DNA from: Sediminibacterium sp.
GTDB lineage: Bacteria; Bacteroidota; Bacteroidia; Chitinophagales; Chitinophagaceae
Length of the DNA stretch: 64,000 nucleotides
NCBI RefSeq assembly: GCF_019264485.1
Contig: NZ_JAHVAA010000012.1
Span: 124,001 to 188,000, forward strand
Direction of reading: 5' to 3'
Shown here: positions 17,866 to 27,325 of the stretch, piece by piece
Layout of the letters: each line of letters starts with the position of its first letter
How positions within the stretch are numbered: the first letter of the stretch is position 1
Translations under genes and position numbers: made by a program
The notes under the pieces: generated by a model
Told to the model about the DNA's origin: nothing
Database searches by the model: none
Seen by the model: the letters and a program-made list of their open reading frames with translations, nothing else

Positions 17866-19095
17866 TTATTGGTGAATAATATTTTGCTCTTGTAATTGTT
17901 TAACAACCAGACTCAGACAGCTTTGCGCATCATCATCAGCATCCCAGTAACTGGCATGTACTCGAACCGAATACAAGGTTAATAACTGATATAGTAAATT
18001 AGGTTTGATATTGGTGAGTTCATAATTGAGGTTTACAGGTAATAGCGGGCTTCCCGGCATGCCATATTCAGCCTTTCCCTTTGTATTGGTTTTTCGCAGA
18101 TTGCTCGCCAGTGCATCTGCAAGAGAATACACATTAATCCAGTAAATTTTATCAGACACAGAAACATCTCGCCCTGAGAAGAACGATCCAAAATAAACCC
18201 GAATAAAATCATAAGGACATCCGATGGTGATAAGTCCTTTTATATTATTCCGAATTCTGGCAGATACAGGTATTCCAAAAGGAAAAATATAATCCAGCGC
18301 AATAATAGAACCAAAACTATATGTGTGTAAGGTTACATCAGTGTCATTCCCTTCTTTTTCGCAGATAAACTCAAGCAATTTATCAAGCTGTCCATGTATT
18401 TTCTGCTTTCGCTCACCACTGTTAAGATAATCTGTTGCACATGAGAACTCTGTAGCTAATGCAGTAATCATTGTATTGATACCCGGCAGTAATATCAAAA
18501 TCACAGCTGTTATATTTAAAGCCATTTGTGAATATTCCTGAAGTTTTCGGGGCGATAAATGCAACCAGTTTAGCAGTTGTTTAAAATAAACATTTTCATT
18601 ACCAGCGTTTACTATTAATGCAATAGCTGCAGGAAAAAGAAATAGAATCGCTGAAGACATTAGTAGAAACAAGAGAAAAACAAAAAAAGCTTCTCCCCTG
18701 TATCTGGGTGTATAACCTATAGATCTTCCTACATAAAATAACCGGTAAAATATCAGGGGGATCTTAACTATTACATGTGCAAATAAAGTAAGTGATTTGA
18801 GTAATACATTTTTCTTTTCGAATGCAGCAACCAACACATCCGCATATTGATACTCATAAAAACAATAAGCCTGTTTTTTTTCACCAGCTGTTGTTTCCCA
18901 TATAGTTATATGTTGGGCAGATAGTTTGCCCGCTTCGTCATAAAAAATTTTTTCAATTGTACTGCTGTATTGAATACTGCTCTCCGATCGATTGTAATTG
19001 ATCTGGTGCATGAAACGCCTTGCATATTTTTCAGCCGATTCTTTACGATAAGCTTCTCCTAAACCAGGCATATAAATACCGACCTTCTTTGGCAT
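17866..19095 (-). CDS. Membrane-embedded alpha/beta-hydrolase-like protein
   Basis: 409 residues from MPKKVGIYMPGLGE; an upstream in-frame start would add 14 residues before the same sequence. Three or more membrane segments lie between residues about 110 and 230 (FFVFLLFLLMSSAILFLF; LNITAVILILLPG). After them, VTLHTYSFGSIIALDY resembles the nucleophile elbow of lipases with Y-S-F-G in place of G-x-S-x-G, and YMPGLGE near the start could supply the oxyanion loop. LYSVRVHASYWDADDD at the end offers histidine and aspartate. So a lipase or esterase is possible but not proven. First gene of an operon of three unassigned genes. Confidence 0.5.
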   Translation of the reverse strand: MPKKVGIYMPGLGEAYRKESAEKYARRFMHQINYNRSESSIQYSSTIEKIFYDEAGKLSAQHITIWETTAGEKKQAYCFYEYQYADVLVAAFEKKNVLLKSLTLFAHVIVKIPLIFYRLFYVGRSIGYTPRYRGEAFFVFLLFLLMSSAILFLFPAAIALIVNAGNENVYFKQLLNWLHLSPRKLQEYSQMALNITAVILILLPGINTMITALATEFSCATDYLNSGERKQKIHGQLDKLLEFICEKEGNDTDVTLHTYSFGSIIALDYIFPFGIPVSARIRNNIKGLITIGCPYDFIRVYFGSFFSGRDVSVSDKIYWINVYSLADALASNLRKTNTKGKAEYGMPGSPLLPVNLNYELTNIKPNLLYQLLTLYSVRVHASYWDADDDAQSCLSLVVKQLQEQNIIHQ

Positions 19096-19277
19096 ATTGT
19101 AAGCATTAAGTTTTACAGATAACAGTGAAACGCACAATCATATATAGCTCAAACCGGGAGGAGTTTGGGGAGCTAAATATTGGGGGATGTTTAAAAATAT
19201 AATGAGTTTTTGATTTTTACAAGCAAAACATATTAATTTACTATTTATATCAAAAAATACCTATAAATCGTGATAGC

Positions 19278-19751
19278 ATGAGGTACCTCTTTGTTTTCTT
19301 AGTGTTTATTCTTTTGGGCTGTAACAGCAATAATGATAAAACAGATAAAGTGGTTGATGCCAGGGTTATTGTGCTCACTGATACAATACCAGGCCTGCGA
19401 ACCAGTATTAAGAAAGAACCCGTTGCCAGTTATAGCCAAAAAGTACCCGATGAGCTCAACGACTGGCAATTTGCCGTTCAGGTATACGAAACAAAACGCC
19501 GCTTTCATTATGTAGTACGTATGCAATACAAAGAATTAAGGGTAACAGACTCCATCAATATTCCCAATATTGGCATAGAACCATCTGTACAGATTCAAAA
19601 AGACAAGGATCCCTTCTCCTGCACCCTGGGTTTCCCCGATAAAAAAGGCCAATTCAAACCCCTCTCCCGTGCCAGCGTTAAAGGCGAAAGACTTAGGTTT
19701 AAAACTGTGGCCAGTTATGCCGTGGGGGTGTATAGGACGGAAGCGAAATAG
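19278..19751 (+). CDS. Small lipoprotein of unknown function
   Basis: 157 residues. The signal peptide is short and ends at lipobox LLGC (residue 15), so the product is lipid-anchored. The rest is strand-rich with no motif I recognise; LNDWQFAVQVYETKRRFHYVVRMQYKELRV suggests a small beta domain. It is divergent from the three-gene operon starting at 19095 and is followed by a family F heptamer array. Only the lipoprotein signal is firm. Confidence 0.6.
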   Translation: MRYLFVFLVFILLGCNSNNDKTDKVVDARVIVLTDTIPGLRTSIKKEPVASYSQKVPDELNDWQFAVQVYETKRRFHYVVRMQYKELRVTDSINIPNIGIEPSVQIQKDKDPFSCTLGFPDKKGQFKPLSRASVKGERLRFKTVASYAVGVYRTEAK

Positions 19752-19755
19752 TAGC

Positions 19756-19870
19756 GTGAATGGTGAATGGTGAATGGTGAATGGTCAATCGTGAAATTGA
19801 AAATCTACTGAAAGAATAAAAACAGTAAATATTACCTCGAGATCTCCTTATTGACGATTGACCATTCACT
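19756..19870. repeat. Family F heptamer arrays, inverted pair
   Basis: Six 7-mers in register from 19756 to 19797 (four identical GTGAATG, then GTCAATC, GTGAAAT) and three inverted words at 19850-19870 (ATTGACG, ATTGACC, ATTCACT). The loop is about 50 bp. It follows the lipoprotein stop by 4 bp and precedes the BlaI operator region. Confidence 0.8.
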
Positions 19871-19909
19871 CCCACCCCCCTGCCGTTTAACAAATTTTTT
19901 ACCTCCTCA

Positions 19910-19927
19910 TTACGATTTCTCTCGTAA
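19910..19927. promoter_or_regulatory. BlaI-type operator 1
   Basis: Perfect dyad TTACGA-N6-TCGTAA centred 35 bp ahead of the repressor ATG. Two identical half-site pairs 23 bp apart are typical of BlaI/MecI-family operators, where each dimer binds one dyad. Autorepression of the downstream pair is the likely function. Confidence 0.85.
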
Positions 19928-19932
19928 ATTGC

Positions 19933-19950
19933 TTACGAATTAAATCGTAA
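19933..19950. promoter_or_regulatory. BlaI-type operator 2
   Basis: Second perfect dyad TTACGA-N6-TCGTAA, ending 3 bp before the repressor ATG. A repressor bound here would block the start of transcription and the start codon region. The half sites are identical to those of operator 1. Confidence 0.85.
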
Positions 19951-19953
19951 AGC

Positions 19954-20334
19954 ATGGCAAAACATATCAAACCAACGGAAAGTGAGCTTGAAATACTGAG
20001 GGTTTTATGGGACAAAGGAACGGCCACCGTTCGGGATGTTCATGAAATATTGAGCGAACATAAGGATGCAGGTTATACCACTACCCTCAAACTCATGCAG
20101 ATTATGTTTGAGAAAGGTATTGTGAAACGCGACGACAGCAATAAAACACATATCTACCGCGCCAATATCAGCAGGGAAAGTACCCAACAGCAAATTGTAG
20201 GTAAAATGATCAACTCCTTATTCGGCGGTTCATCGAGCCAGCTCGTGATGCAGGCCCTGGGTAACCAGGCCCCCAATAAAGAAGAACTGGATGAGATTCA
20301 AAAAATGTTAGACAACCTGAAAAAACAATCCTGA
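19954..20334 (+). CDS. BlaI/MecI/CopY-family transcriptional repressor
   Basis: 126 residues. Winged-helix domain at residues about 5-75 with the family pattern TESELEILRVLWDKGTATVRDVHEIL and GYTTTLKLMQIMFEKGIVKR, then a helical dimerisation segment. In the BlaI/BlaR scheme the repressor is removed when a membrane M56 peptidase is activated. The next gene is exactly such a peptidase, its ATG sharing one base with this stop codon (TGATG), so the two are translationally coupled. Two perfect dyads directly upstream are its probable binding sites. Confidence 0.92.
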   Translation: MAKHIKPTESELEILRVLWDKGTATVRDVHEILSEHKDAGYTTTLKLMQIMFEKGIVKRDDSNKTHIYRANISRESTQQQIVGKMINSLFGGSSSQLVMQALGNQAPNKEELDEIQKMLDNLKKQS

Positions 20335-22301
20335 TGCAGTCCTTGTTTCAGTCTGCTTTTCTCCAGGCCCTGGGCTATTCCATTGCCAACAGTTTATGGC
20401 AAATGGCTTTTCTATGGCTGGCCTATGTATCTATTTCTGCAGTACTGAAACCTTCCTCTTCGCGCAAATACAGCCTGGCTGTTTGCCTGCAAAGCATCGG
20501 CTTTATCTGGTTCGTTTTTACACTTCAGTTTTATTATAGCCAGTATAGCCGTTTTCTTTCAATTGAATCAACCGGTTTAGACAGCAAAACAATTGCCACA
20601 CTGGTACCACAGGGTCAGGGTTTGCGTTCTGTAATCATTGAATGGATGATACGCGGAGAACAATTACTCCCCTATTTATCGGTGGCTTATCTACTACTGA
20701 TGCTGGTATTATGTGTTCGTTGGGTGATGGGTTACCGTTATACTGCCCTTATCCGTAAACAGGGATTGCTGAAAATTCCGGTAGACTGGCGCTTATTTGT
20801 AAAAAATACGGCACAGCAACTGGGTATTACCCGTGAAATATCGATATACCTGTCGGAGAAAATTGGCTCTCCCTTAACCATTGGCTTTATCAAACCAATG
20901 ATTCTGGTGCCGGTGGCCAGCATCAATCACCTTACAGTAGCACAACTGGAAGCAGTGATACTGCACGAAATGGCACATATCAAACGATACGATTACCTCG
21001 TTAATATATTATTGTCGGTTGCAGAGATCAGTCTTTTCTTCAACCCCTTTACACAATTACTTTCGAAACAAATCAGGAAGGAAAGAGAAAACAGTTGCGA
21101 TGACTGGGTGCTGCAATTTCAATACAGTGCCGAAACCTATGCAACAGCATTGTTGCGTATAGCACAGTTACAGACCGTTCCTGCTTTTGCCATGGCCGCA
21201 AAAGGATCGAATGAAAACGAATTACTCACCAGGGTTAAAAGAATGATTGGCACGCAGGAACAGGGGTTTAATTACCGCAAACAATTGCTGGCTTTTTTTC
21301 TGGTAACAGGTATACTGAGTTCTGTTGCCTGGCTCAGTCCTGATCAACAACAGCAAAAAGAAAAGGCTTTAACAACAAAACAAAATAACACAGCTTCTGC
21401 TTCCATCGATATTCAACCGGTTACTGTTGAACCGATGGCGGTGAAAGTTACCAATCCGCTTTTTAACCCTGCCTTCTTTCTGTCGAAAACATTAAAGGAA
21501 GAAATGGAGGATAACCTGAAAAAAGCAACCGATGAAATGCGGGCTTCCCTGCAGAGTAAAGAAGTACAAGAAGCCATTCAGGATGTGCCTGTTGTGTTGA
21601 ATGAGGCCTATACCACCCTTACCACCGATCTTTTCAAAAATACATCGGGCTGGAAAAAAGAATTAGCCGAACTGGAGAAAGCCAAAGCAGAAATGAAATC
21701 GGCATTGGCTTCACTTGATACTATTTCTATTCCTGCAGTAGAAAGAAAACAGGCTAAAGAAGAAATGGCCCTCTCTTTAAAAAAGATGGAACTCGATTTT
21801 GCTGAAGCAAAAGAAGCCATCAGTAAAATTTCTAAACCCACCATCTCTTTCAAAGCTGAACAGGATATGGTGAATAAAGAAATTGAAAGAGCCATACAGG
21901 AAATACAGAAATTGCAACTCGATAAAAATATCAAACAACTGATACCTGTGGTTGATATCCTAAAAATCATTGAACAATTCGATATTAAATTGAGTAAGGA
22001 TGTTCAGACCGAAAAAGTTAAACAGCAAAAAGTCGATAAAAAAGTATCGGAAAAACAAAGCGCTGATAAAGATGATAAAATAGTTATCATCGCTGAAGAT
22101 GAAACTGAAATACCGCTTATCAGCGTGAGTCAAATAGAGCCCGATGCTGACAGTTTATATGAGCAATGGTTAGTAAAACAAATGCAACTGATCTCTACGC
22201 TGGAGGATCGTGCGAAATATGACAGCCTGTTTAAAGTAAAATGGGATGCATTTAAAGAACGCAGGAAAAAGCAAACAGGGAAAAAGAAAGCCATTATTTA
22301 A
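20334..22301 (+). CDS. M56-family (BlaR1-like) membrane metallopeptidase with long helical C-terminus
   Basis: 655 residues. Four membrane segments surround the zinc site HEMAH near residue 210 with the downstream glutamate in RKERENSCDDW. BlaR1 has a penicillin-binding sensor at its C-terminus; here residues about 340-655 are instead a charged, E/K/Q-rich, coiled-coil-like region (ELEKAKAEMKSALASLD; EIERAIQEIQKLQLDK). So the trigger is probably not a beta-lactam but some other envelope signal. It is coupled to the BlaI-like repressor and likely cleaves or releases it. Confidence 0.87.
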   Translation: MQSLFQSAFLQALGYSIANSLWQMAFLWLAYVSISAVLKPSSSRKYSLAVCLQSIGFIWFVFTLQFYYSQYSRFLSIESTGLDSKTIATLVPQGQGLRSVIIEWMIRGEQLLPYLSVAYLLLMLVLCVRWVMGYRYTALIRKQGLLKIPVDWRLFVKNTAQQLGITREISIYLSEKIGSPLTIGFIKPMILVPVASINHLTVAQLEAVILHEMAHIKRYDYLVNILLSVAEISLFFNPFTQLLSKQIRKERENSCDDWVLQFQYSAETYATALLRIAQLQTVPAFAMAAKGSNENELLTRVKRMIGTQEQGFNYRKQLLAFFLVTGILSSVAWLSPDQQQQKEKALTTKQNNTASASIDIQPVTVEPMAVKVTNPLFNPAFFLSKTLKEEMEDNLKKATDEMRASLQSKEVQEAIQDVPVVLNEAYTTLTTDLFKNTSGWKKELAELEKAKAEMKSALASLDTISIPAVERKQAKEEMALSLKKMELDFAEAKEAISKISKPTISFKAEQDMVNKEIERAIQEIQKLQLDKNIKQLIPVVDILKIIEQFDIKLSKDVQTEKVKQQKVDKKVSEKQSADKDDKIVIIAEDETEIPLISVSQIEPDADSLYEQWLVKQMQLISTLEDRAKYDSLFKVKWDAFKERRKKQTGKKKAII

Positions 22302-22322
22302 ACCTGCTCTTCAGTCATTGAG

Positions 22323-23354
22323 TTACCACAAATTCCTCGGGCACCAGTCGCCAAAACGATTGCCCAACTGAAAACCAATCAGAATTTCATGTGTGCCCTT
22401 ACTAACTGTATTCAGTCTGGATGTCTGCAGATCGTATGAATAACCGATATTGATATTGTGGCTTACATTCAAGCCTACCATTCCTGCAAAACCATCCTGG
22501 TAGCGATATGAACCACCCAGCCATAATAGATCCTGGTACATGAATTTGGCATTGATATCGAAACCGATGGGCAAGGGAGATACATAGCGTATTAAGGTAG
22601 ATGGCAGGAGACTTACATCTCTTGACAATTGCATCCTGTAACCGGCACTTAAGAACAAATGCGGTACCAGTTTTCCTTTTTCTACATATACGGTATTATT
22701 GGAGAAAGCCACATTCTGCGGAACTATCTGTTGGGCCGCCAGACCCAGGAAATATTTGTTTGAATACAACCATAAACCTGCACTGATATCGGGTCTGATC
22801 TGGTTAATCATTCCACTGCTGGCTACTGCAGGATCTACAACCGTGGTTCCGAAATTGAGCTTTGATGCATCTAAACTCATATTGGTAATACCGGCAGATA
22901 TACCTGCTGCCAGACTTGTGGTTCCAGAGAGTCCGAGGTGATATGAATAAGTACCAAAGGCTGCAAAGCGGTTCAAGGGGCCTGTTTTATCATTGAGCAT
23001 GGTAAAACCGAGTCCATGGTGGGGTGCTGCGGCCTGGTAACTGCGCCAATAAGCTTCGCCTCTTGGGTTCTCCCCTCTGGCTCGCATGCTGGTAGCTGTT
23101 TCCCATCCGAAATCATCCTTTTTTAAAGGCCCGTGAATGGTGATATAGGTAGTAACCGGTGCATCCTGTATACCTACCCATTGCATACGGTGTGATGCTT
23201 TTACATCCCAGTAATTCTCAATACCCGCCACGGCAGGATTGATAATATAATTGTTCATGATATACTGGGTATAATAAGGACGCTGCTGCGCCTCTACCAG
23301 TACCGGCAGGATCATCAACATAAAACCCAGGTAATATATCCTTCTACGATTCAT
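22323..23354 (-). CDS. PorP/SprF-family type IX secretion membrane protein
   Basis: 343 residues from MNRRRIYYLGF, chosen because a signal peptide starts there and ends at VEAQ. The family opening QRPYYTQYIMNNYIINPAVAGIENYWDVKASHRMQWVG is split here by turns but recognisable: a Q-Y-x-x-N-x-x-x-x-N-P-A-x-A-G motif followed by R-x-Q-W. A barrel of about 12-14 strands follows. SprF-like proteins sit in the outer membrane and help export or anchor partners with gliding-motility C-terminal domains. The next gene upstream on the same strand encodes such a partner. Confidence 0.9.
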   Translation of the reverse strand: MNRRRIYYLGFMLMILPVLVEAQQRPYYTQYIMNNYIINPAVAGIENYWDVKASHRMQWVGIQDAPVTTYITIHGPLKKDDFGWETATSMRARGENPRGEAYWRSYQAAAPHHGLGFTMLNDKTGPLNRFAAFGTYSYHLGLSGTTSLAAGISAGITNMSLDASKLNFGTTVVDPAVASSGMINQIRPDISAGLWLYSNKYFLGLAAQQIVPQNVAFSNNTVYVEKGKLVPHLFLSAGYRMQLSRDVSLLPSTLIRYVSPLPIGFDINAKFMYQDLLWLGGSYRYQDGFAGMVGLNVSHNINIGYSYDLQTSRLNTVSKGTHEILIGFQLGNRFGDWCPRNLW

Positions 23355-23529
23355 TTTATTCAATAAACAGTTATACCTACGAATATCAGCGTCCTGCCGA
23401 TTGGTTGACAATATAGTAATTAGTCGAATTCAGATCACATTTTGTAAATGAGTTTAACATCCTCCTATTAGCTCTTCACCTGATAAACGGTGCAATCATT
23501 ACACCAATCGGTCGATTATGATATAAAAA

Positions 23530-23599
23530 CAAAATTCAAAATTCAAAAACCAAAAATCTGACATCTGCGATCTGACATCTGCCATCTACCATCTGCCAT
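23530..23599. repeat. Ten consecutive heptamers, families G then E
   Basis: Ten 7-mers in unbroken register, all starting with C: four A-rich words (two CAAAATT, then CAAAAAC, CAAAAAT) run directly into six words of the CTGACAT / CTGCCAT type. The last base touches the TGA stop of the minus-strand gene at 23599. No inverted partner array is seen nearby, unlike most other loci. Confidence 0.85.
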
Positions 23600-26500
23600 C
23601 ACCTAATTATAGTTATGGCTCCCGTTATCTGTGGTTTATTGTTTTTCGGATTGATGATATAATAATAGGTACCAATTGGCAACGGTGATCCCGACACCCT
23701 GCCGTCCCATGGTTTACTATAGCCCAATGACCTGTATATAATCTGTCCGTACCGGTTATACACTTCTACCGTTGCTCCGGGATAACTCTCTAAGTATTTA
23801 ATGTTCCAGGTATCGTTGATACCATCTCCATTGGGTGAGAATGCATTGGGTATTTCGGGTGATTTCAACACTTTTACAAAAATGGTATCACTTACGGTAC
23901 AGCCACCTTCGCCTATCAGGTTGAATGTGTACCGGATATCGTTCACCGGTTTCGATAAAGGTGAGAAAGCTGTATCGCTGCTGAGGTAACTCGGGGGTGT
24001 CCAGAGGTAACTCAACTGGTTGCCATATACAAATGATGGTTTGAGGCGTATTTCTCCACCTTCCAATACAGCGGTGCTCTTGGTACCCATGACCAGCACG
24101 GGTAAAGGAAACACTGTAAAACTGATGGCTGCCGTATCGCTGCCACAACCTGCGGCGCTGAATACATGTAAACTGGTATTGAAAAGTCCGGAATCGCGGT
24201 AAGCCCTTACCGGATTTTGAATAGCGGATGAATTGCCTTTACCCAGGTCCCATACCCAACTGGCAGGCGCTACGATGGATGCCGTTGCCGACTGATCGGT
24301 AAATGAAACCGGTTCATCATAACATACTTCCGTACCCGATATGGTATAAGCTGCTTTGGGATTGGGATGTACCGTTATGGTTTTACTTACTTCACTTACA
24401 CAGGTATTACCGCCTGAATAAGAAACTAAACGGATGGTAAAGTTTTGTCCGGCTGCATTGTTCACCACATATTTATTCGGATAGGCTTTATTCAAAGCAG
24501 GGTTATCATCTGTCTGCAACTGTGTGGGTTTATTCACACGATCCCAGTAAATTTCCGATTTGGTAACCGCACCAAAATCTACCGTAGATTTATTCAGGAT
24601 CACAATGGGTACTTTATCGCAGAGTACATTGTTCATCTGCACTTCAAAATCGGCCTTGGGTACAGAACCGTTTACGGTAAAGGTTTGTGTGGCTGTATTC
24701 ACACAACCATCTTTGGATGTAATACGCAATGACACAGAATAGTTATCAGACTTGTTATACTTCACCTGTGGATTCTTCAATGTGCTGGTGCTGATATTGG
24801 GTCCGGGTACAACTGCCTGTGCGCCGGCATTAAAGTTCCAGAGATAACTGAACTGTGCTTCTGAGCCGTCGGCAATTTTGCTGGTATCGGTAAATTGAGC
24901 GGATGCATCATTCAAACAAACTTCAGGTAATATAAATCCGGGTTGTGGTAATGGATTTACAAAGAGTGCTGTTGCAGGCGTAAATACATCACTCTTACAT
25001 CCGGTGCTGGTTTCAACCTGCAGCATAACATTTTTTGTGCCGGTACTTGCATACTGTACTACTCTGGCTGCATTGGTAGTGGCGGTAACAGCTCCTGCCC
25101 CATCATCGAGGTTCCAAATCCATTTGGTGAGTGTGCCGGATTGAGTGGTGGAGGCATCGGTGAAACTGATATCATTATTCAGACAGCGGATGGCAGAATA
25201 AGTAAAGGAAGCAACAGGTTTGTTGGTGATGGATATAGGTTTAGTTACTTCATCGGAAACGCAACCGATATCGGAAATGGAGCGAAGTTTTACATTGAAA
25301 ACGCCCGGTTGTGCATACACTGCTCCTAATAATTCAGTGGTAATGTCGAGGTTCGATCCATTGCCCAAATCCCATAACCATCTTTTTCCTGAGCTAAGTG
25401 GCGCCACAAAACTAACCGGTTCATTTACACAGCCTGTATGTGTCCAGGTAAAATCGGCCACTGGTTTGGCATTTACTTTTACGGGGATGGAGTATACCTG
25501 TTCATTACTTCCACAACCATCGGGTGAAGCAGAAGTGGTGTATAATTTTACGGTATCGCGCAAACTAACTGAATTGGCATTGGTGAAATTGAAACTTTGG
25601 CCCGGACTGAAATAGTACAGTGTTTGCCCTCCAACAACAGGGGTACTGTCGGCTACAGGATTATTTAGTGGTCCGATTACAGTATTAGGATTGATATTGG
25701 GTGCAGCTGAAAAATCCCATCTCACTGAAGTGGGCTGAAACCCTAAGGGCAAAGAAAATTTAACAGGTGTGTTGATACAGGTTACAGCAGAATCAATTCT
25801 TCCATATGGATTTGAAAAGGCTGCCTGCCGACTGAAATCTTTCACATTGGTTCCCGCATTATAGCCATATGATTCAACGTTTCCAAATCCATAGGCTATG
25901 GCAATAAAACCGGAATCTGCAGTTAAATTCTGCACCGGATTGGTGAGGGAGATGCTGGTTACATCTTCCTGCAGATAAGAATAGTTCGTTCCGGTAATTG
26001 CTGTAAATGCAGTGGCTGGTTTTGTGCCATTGATTTTGAAACTACCGGCAGCATTGGATGGTATGATGATATTCAAAAAACAATTGGTAACCTGACTCTG
26101 GTTTCGCGGGATCCAGTTTCTGTGAGCAGAAAAAACGGTAATATTATTAATGGTCTGTTCTACCGGATTCAATATAACCATCTCCGGGTCTCCAGTGGAT
26201 GCACCAGGCTGACAGGCTTGTGTAGTAAAATATTGTGCAACAGAAACCGATTTATCTGCCTCAATAAATGTTGGGTTACCCGTACTGTATTCATAAAAGG
26301 AATTTTGTATCAGCCCTGACAATGTGGTAGTAACCCCATTCTCTGTTTTCTTTACTATAGTGGAAGGATCTGCTACAAAAACACGGATAATATCACTTGT
26401 ACGGGTTTTAGCCGGTGCCGTTAAAAAATTTTTACCCCAGGCTGTAATGGGAAAAAGTTGCTGGTATAAGTTATCTCCACTTGTCGCATTTCCACAGCCA

Positions 26501-27231
26501 AACGAACTCCAGGATGTACTGGAAAAAACGCCAATACTTTTACAACCTCCACCAGATGATTGAGATTCAACTAAAGTGCCCGAAATATCGGTATGCCTTT
26601 GAAAAAGCAACTGGTACACATCGCCCGGATTCGCCAGCGTTATATTGAAAGGAACGCCCGCAGGTTTACCACCAGCAGTTTGTACCGCGGGAGTAACTTT
26701 AACTACCGTATTCGCTTCAGAAGCAATAATAGTAAGCGTTCCATATCCTGCCAGATTACCCTGATTTGTGCTCACATTCGAATAACTCGGTACCAGGTAT
26801 TTTTTACCCCATACATTCGATGGCAAAATTAATGATGCCCCTGAGCGAGCGCTGTTAATGATATGCGCATAGACTACTACTGGCTTATCTGAAACAACAT
26901 GTATGCCCGCTCCAACTTTCGTACCATCTGTAATTGATTGATCCATATACACACTGGTACTGTTGGCATCACAGGTTGTACAATTACTCCCGCCTATAAA
27001 TTTTTGTACAGCACCATTGGCAGCTACATTGAAATTGATTGTTTGTGCCCCTACAGAAATAGTTCCCTTGGCATCTACATCAGAAGTAATATATATGCCC
27101 ATCAGGGATACTGTTCCATCAATATGTAAGGGGTATGAAATCCAGAAATCAGTCCCCTTATTTGAAAACTGAGCTTGAGCAGTCAAATGTAAGAGCACAA
27201 ATATTAAAACTAACGGGAAGTATCTTTTCAT
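23599..27231 (-). CDS. Large secreted PKD-repeat protein with gliding-motility C-terminal domain (T9SS cargo)
   Basis: 1210 residues. Signal peptide ends at TAQAQ. Residues about 20-450 resemble the IgGFc-binding-protein N-terminal region found in many Bacteroidota adhesins (NKGTDFWISYPLH). Then about six PKD/Ig-like modules, with signatures such as WDLGNGSN, WNLDDGAG and WDLGKGNSS, cover residues about 560-1100. The C-terminus is a CHU_C/gliding domain: FSPNGDGINDTWNIKYL, VEVYNRYGQIIY, PWDGR and PIGTYYYII. That domain directs export by the type IX system together with a PorP/SprF partner, which is the next gene. A cell-surface adhesin is the likely role. Confidence 0.9.
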   Translation of the reverse strand: MKRYFPLVLIFVLLHLTAQAQFSNKGTDFWISYPLHIDGTVSLMGIYITSDVDAKGTISVGAQTINFNVAANGAVQKFIGGSNCTTCDANSTSVYMDQSITDGTKVGAGIHVVSDKPVVVYAHIINSARSGASLILPSNVWGKKYLVPSYSNVSTNQGNLAGYGTLTIIASEANTVVKVTPAVQTAGGKPAGVPFNITLANPGDVYQLLFQRHTDISGTLVESQSSGGGCKSIGVFSSTSWSSFGCGNATSGDNLYQQLFPITAWGKNFLTAPAKTRTSDIIRVFVADPSTIVKKTENGVTTTLSGLIQNSFYEYSTGNPTFIEADKSVSVAQYFTTQACQPGASTGDPEMVILNPVEQTINNITVFSAHRNWIPRNQSQVTNCFLNIIIPSNAAGSFKINGTKPATAFTAITGTNYSYLQEDVTSISLTNPVQNLTADSGFIAIAYGFGNVESYGYNAGTNVKDFSRQAAFSNPYGRIDSAVTCINTPVKFSLPLGFQPTSVRWDFSAAPNINPNTVIGPLNNPVADSTPVVGGQTLYYFSPGQSFNFTNANSVSLRDTVKLYTTSASPDGCGSNEQVYSIPVKVNAKPVADFTWTHTGCVNEPVSFVAPLSSGKRWLWDLGNGSNLDITTELLGAVYAQPGVFNVKLRSISDIGCVSDEVTKPISITNKPVASFTYSAIRCLNNDISFTDASTTQSGTLTKWIWNLDDGAGAVTATTNAARVVQYASTGTKNVMLQVETSTGCKSDVFTPATALFVNPLPQPGFILPEVCLNDASAQFTDTSKIADGSEAQFSYLWNFNAGAQAVVPGPNISTSTLKNPQVKYNKSDNYSVSLRITSKDGCVNTATQTFTVNGSVPKADFEVQMNNVLCDKVPIVILNKSTVDFGAVTKSEIYWDRVNKPTQLQTDDNPALNKAYPNKYVVNNAAGQNFTIRLVSYSGGNTCVSEVSKTITVHPNPKAAYTISGTEVCYDEPVSFTDQSATASIVAPASWVWDLGKGNSSAIQNPVRAYRDSGLFNTSLHVFSAAGCGSDTAAISFTVFPLPVLVMGTKSTAVLEGGEIRLKPSFVYGNQLSYLWTPPSYLSSDTAFSPLSKPVNDIRYTFNLIGEGGCTVSDTIFVKVLKSPEIPNAFSPNGDGINDTWNIKYLESYPGATVEVYNRYGQIIYRSLGYSKPWDGRVSGSPLPIGTYYYIINPKNNKPQITGAITIIR

Positions 27232-27325
27232 TATCGGGTTCAGTAAATCAGTTAGAGGCTCTTTAGGATACGGGGTTTAAAATTAAGGGCTTAGCAGCTA
27301 TTGTATAAAAGATTATTTATAAGCC

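Noticed and set aside
20334-22301. BlaR1 beta-lactam sensor
   Set aside because: The C-terminal part lacks S-x-x-K and the penicillin-binding fold and is coiled-coil-like.
23530-23599. CRISPR array
   Set aside because: The units are 7 bp and contiguous, with no spacers of constant length, and no cas gene is present.
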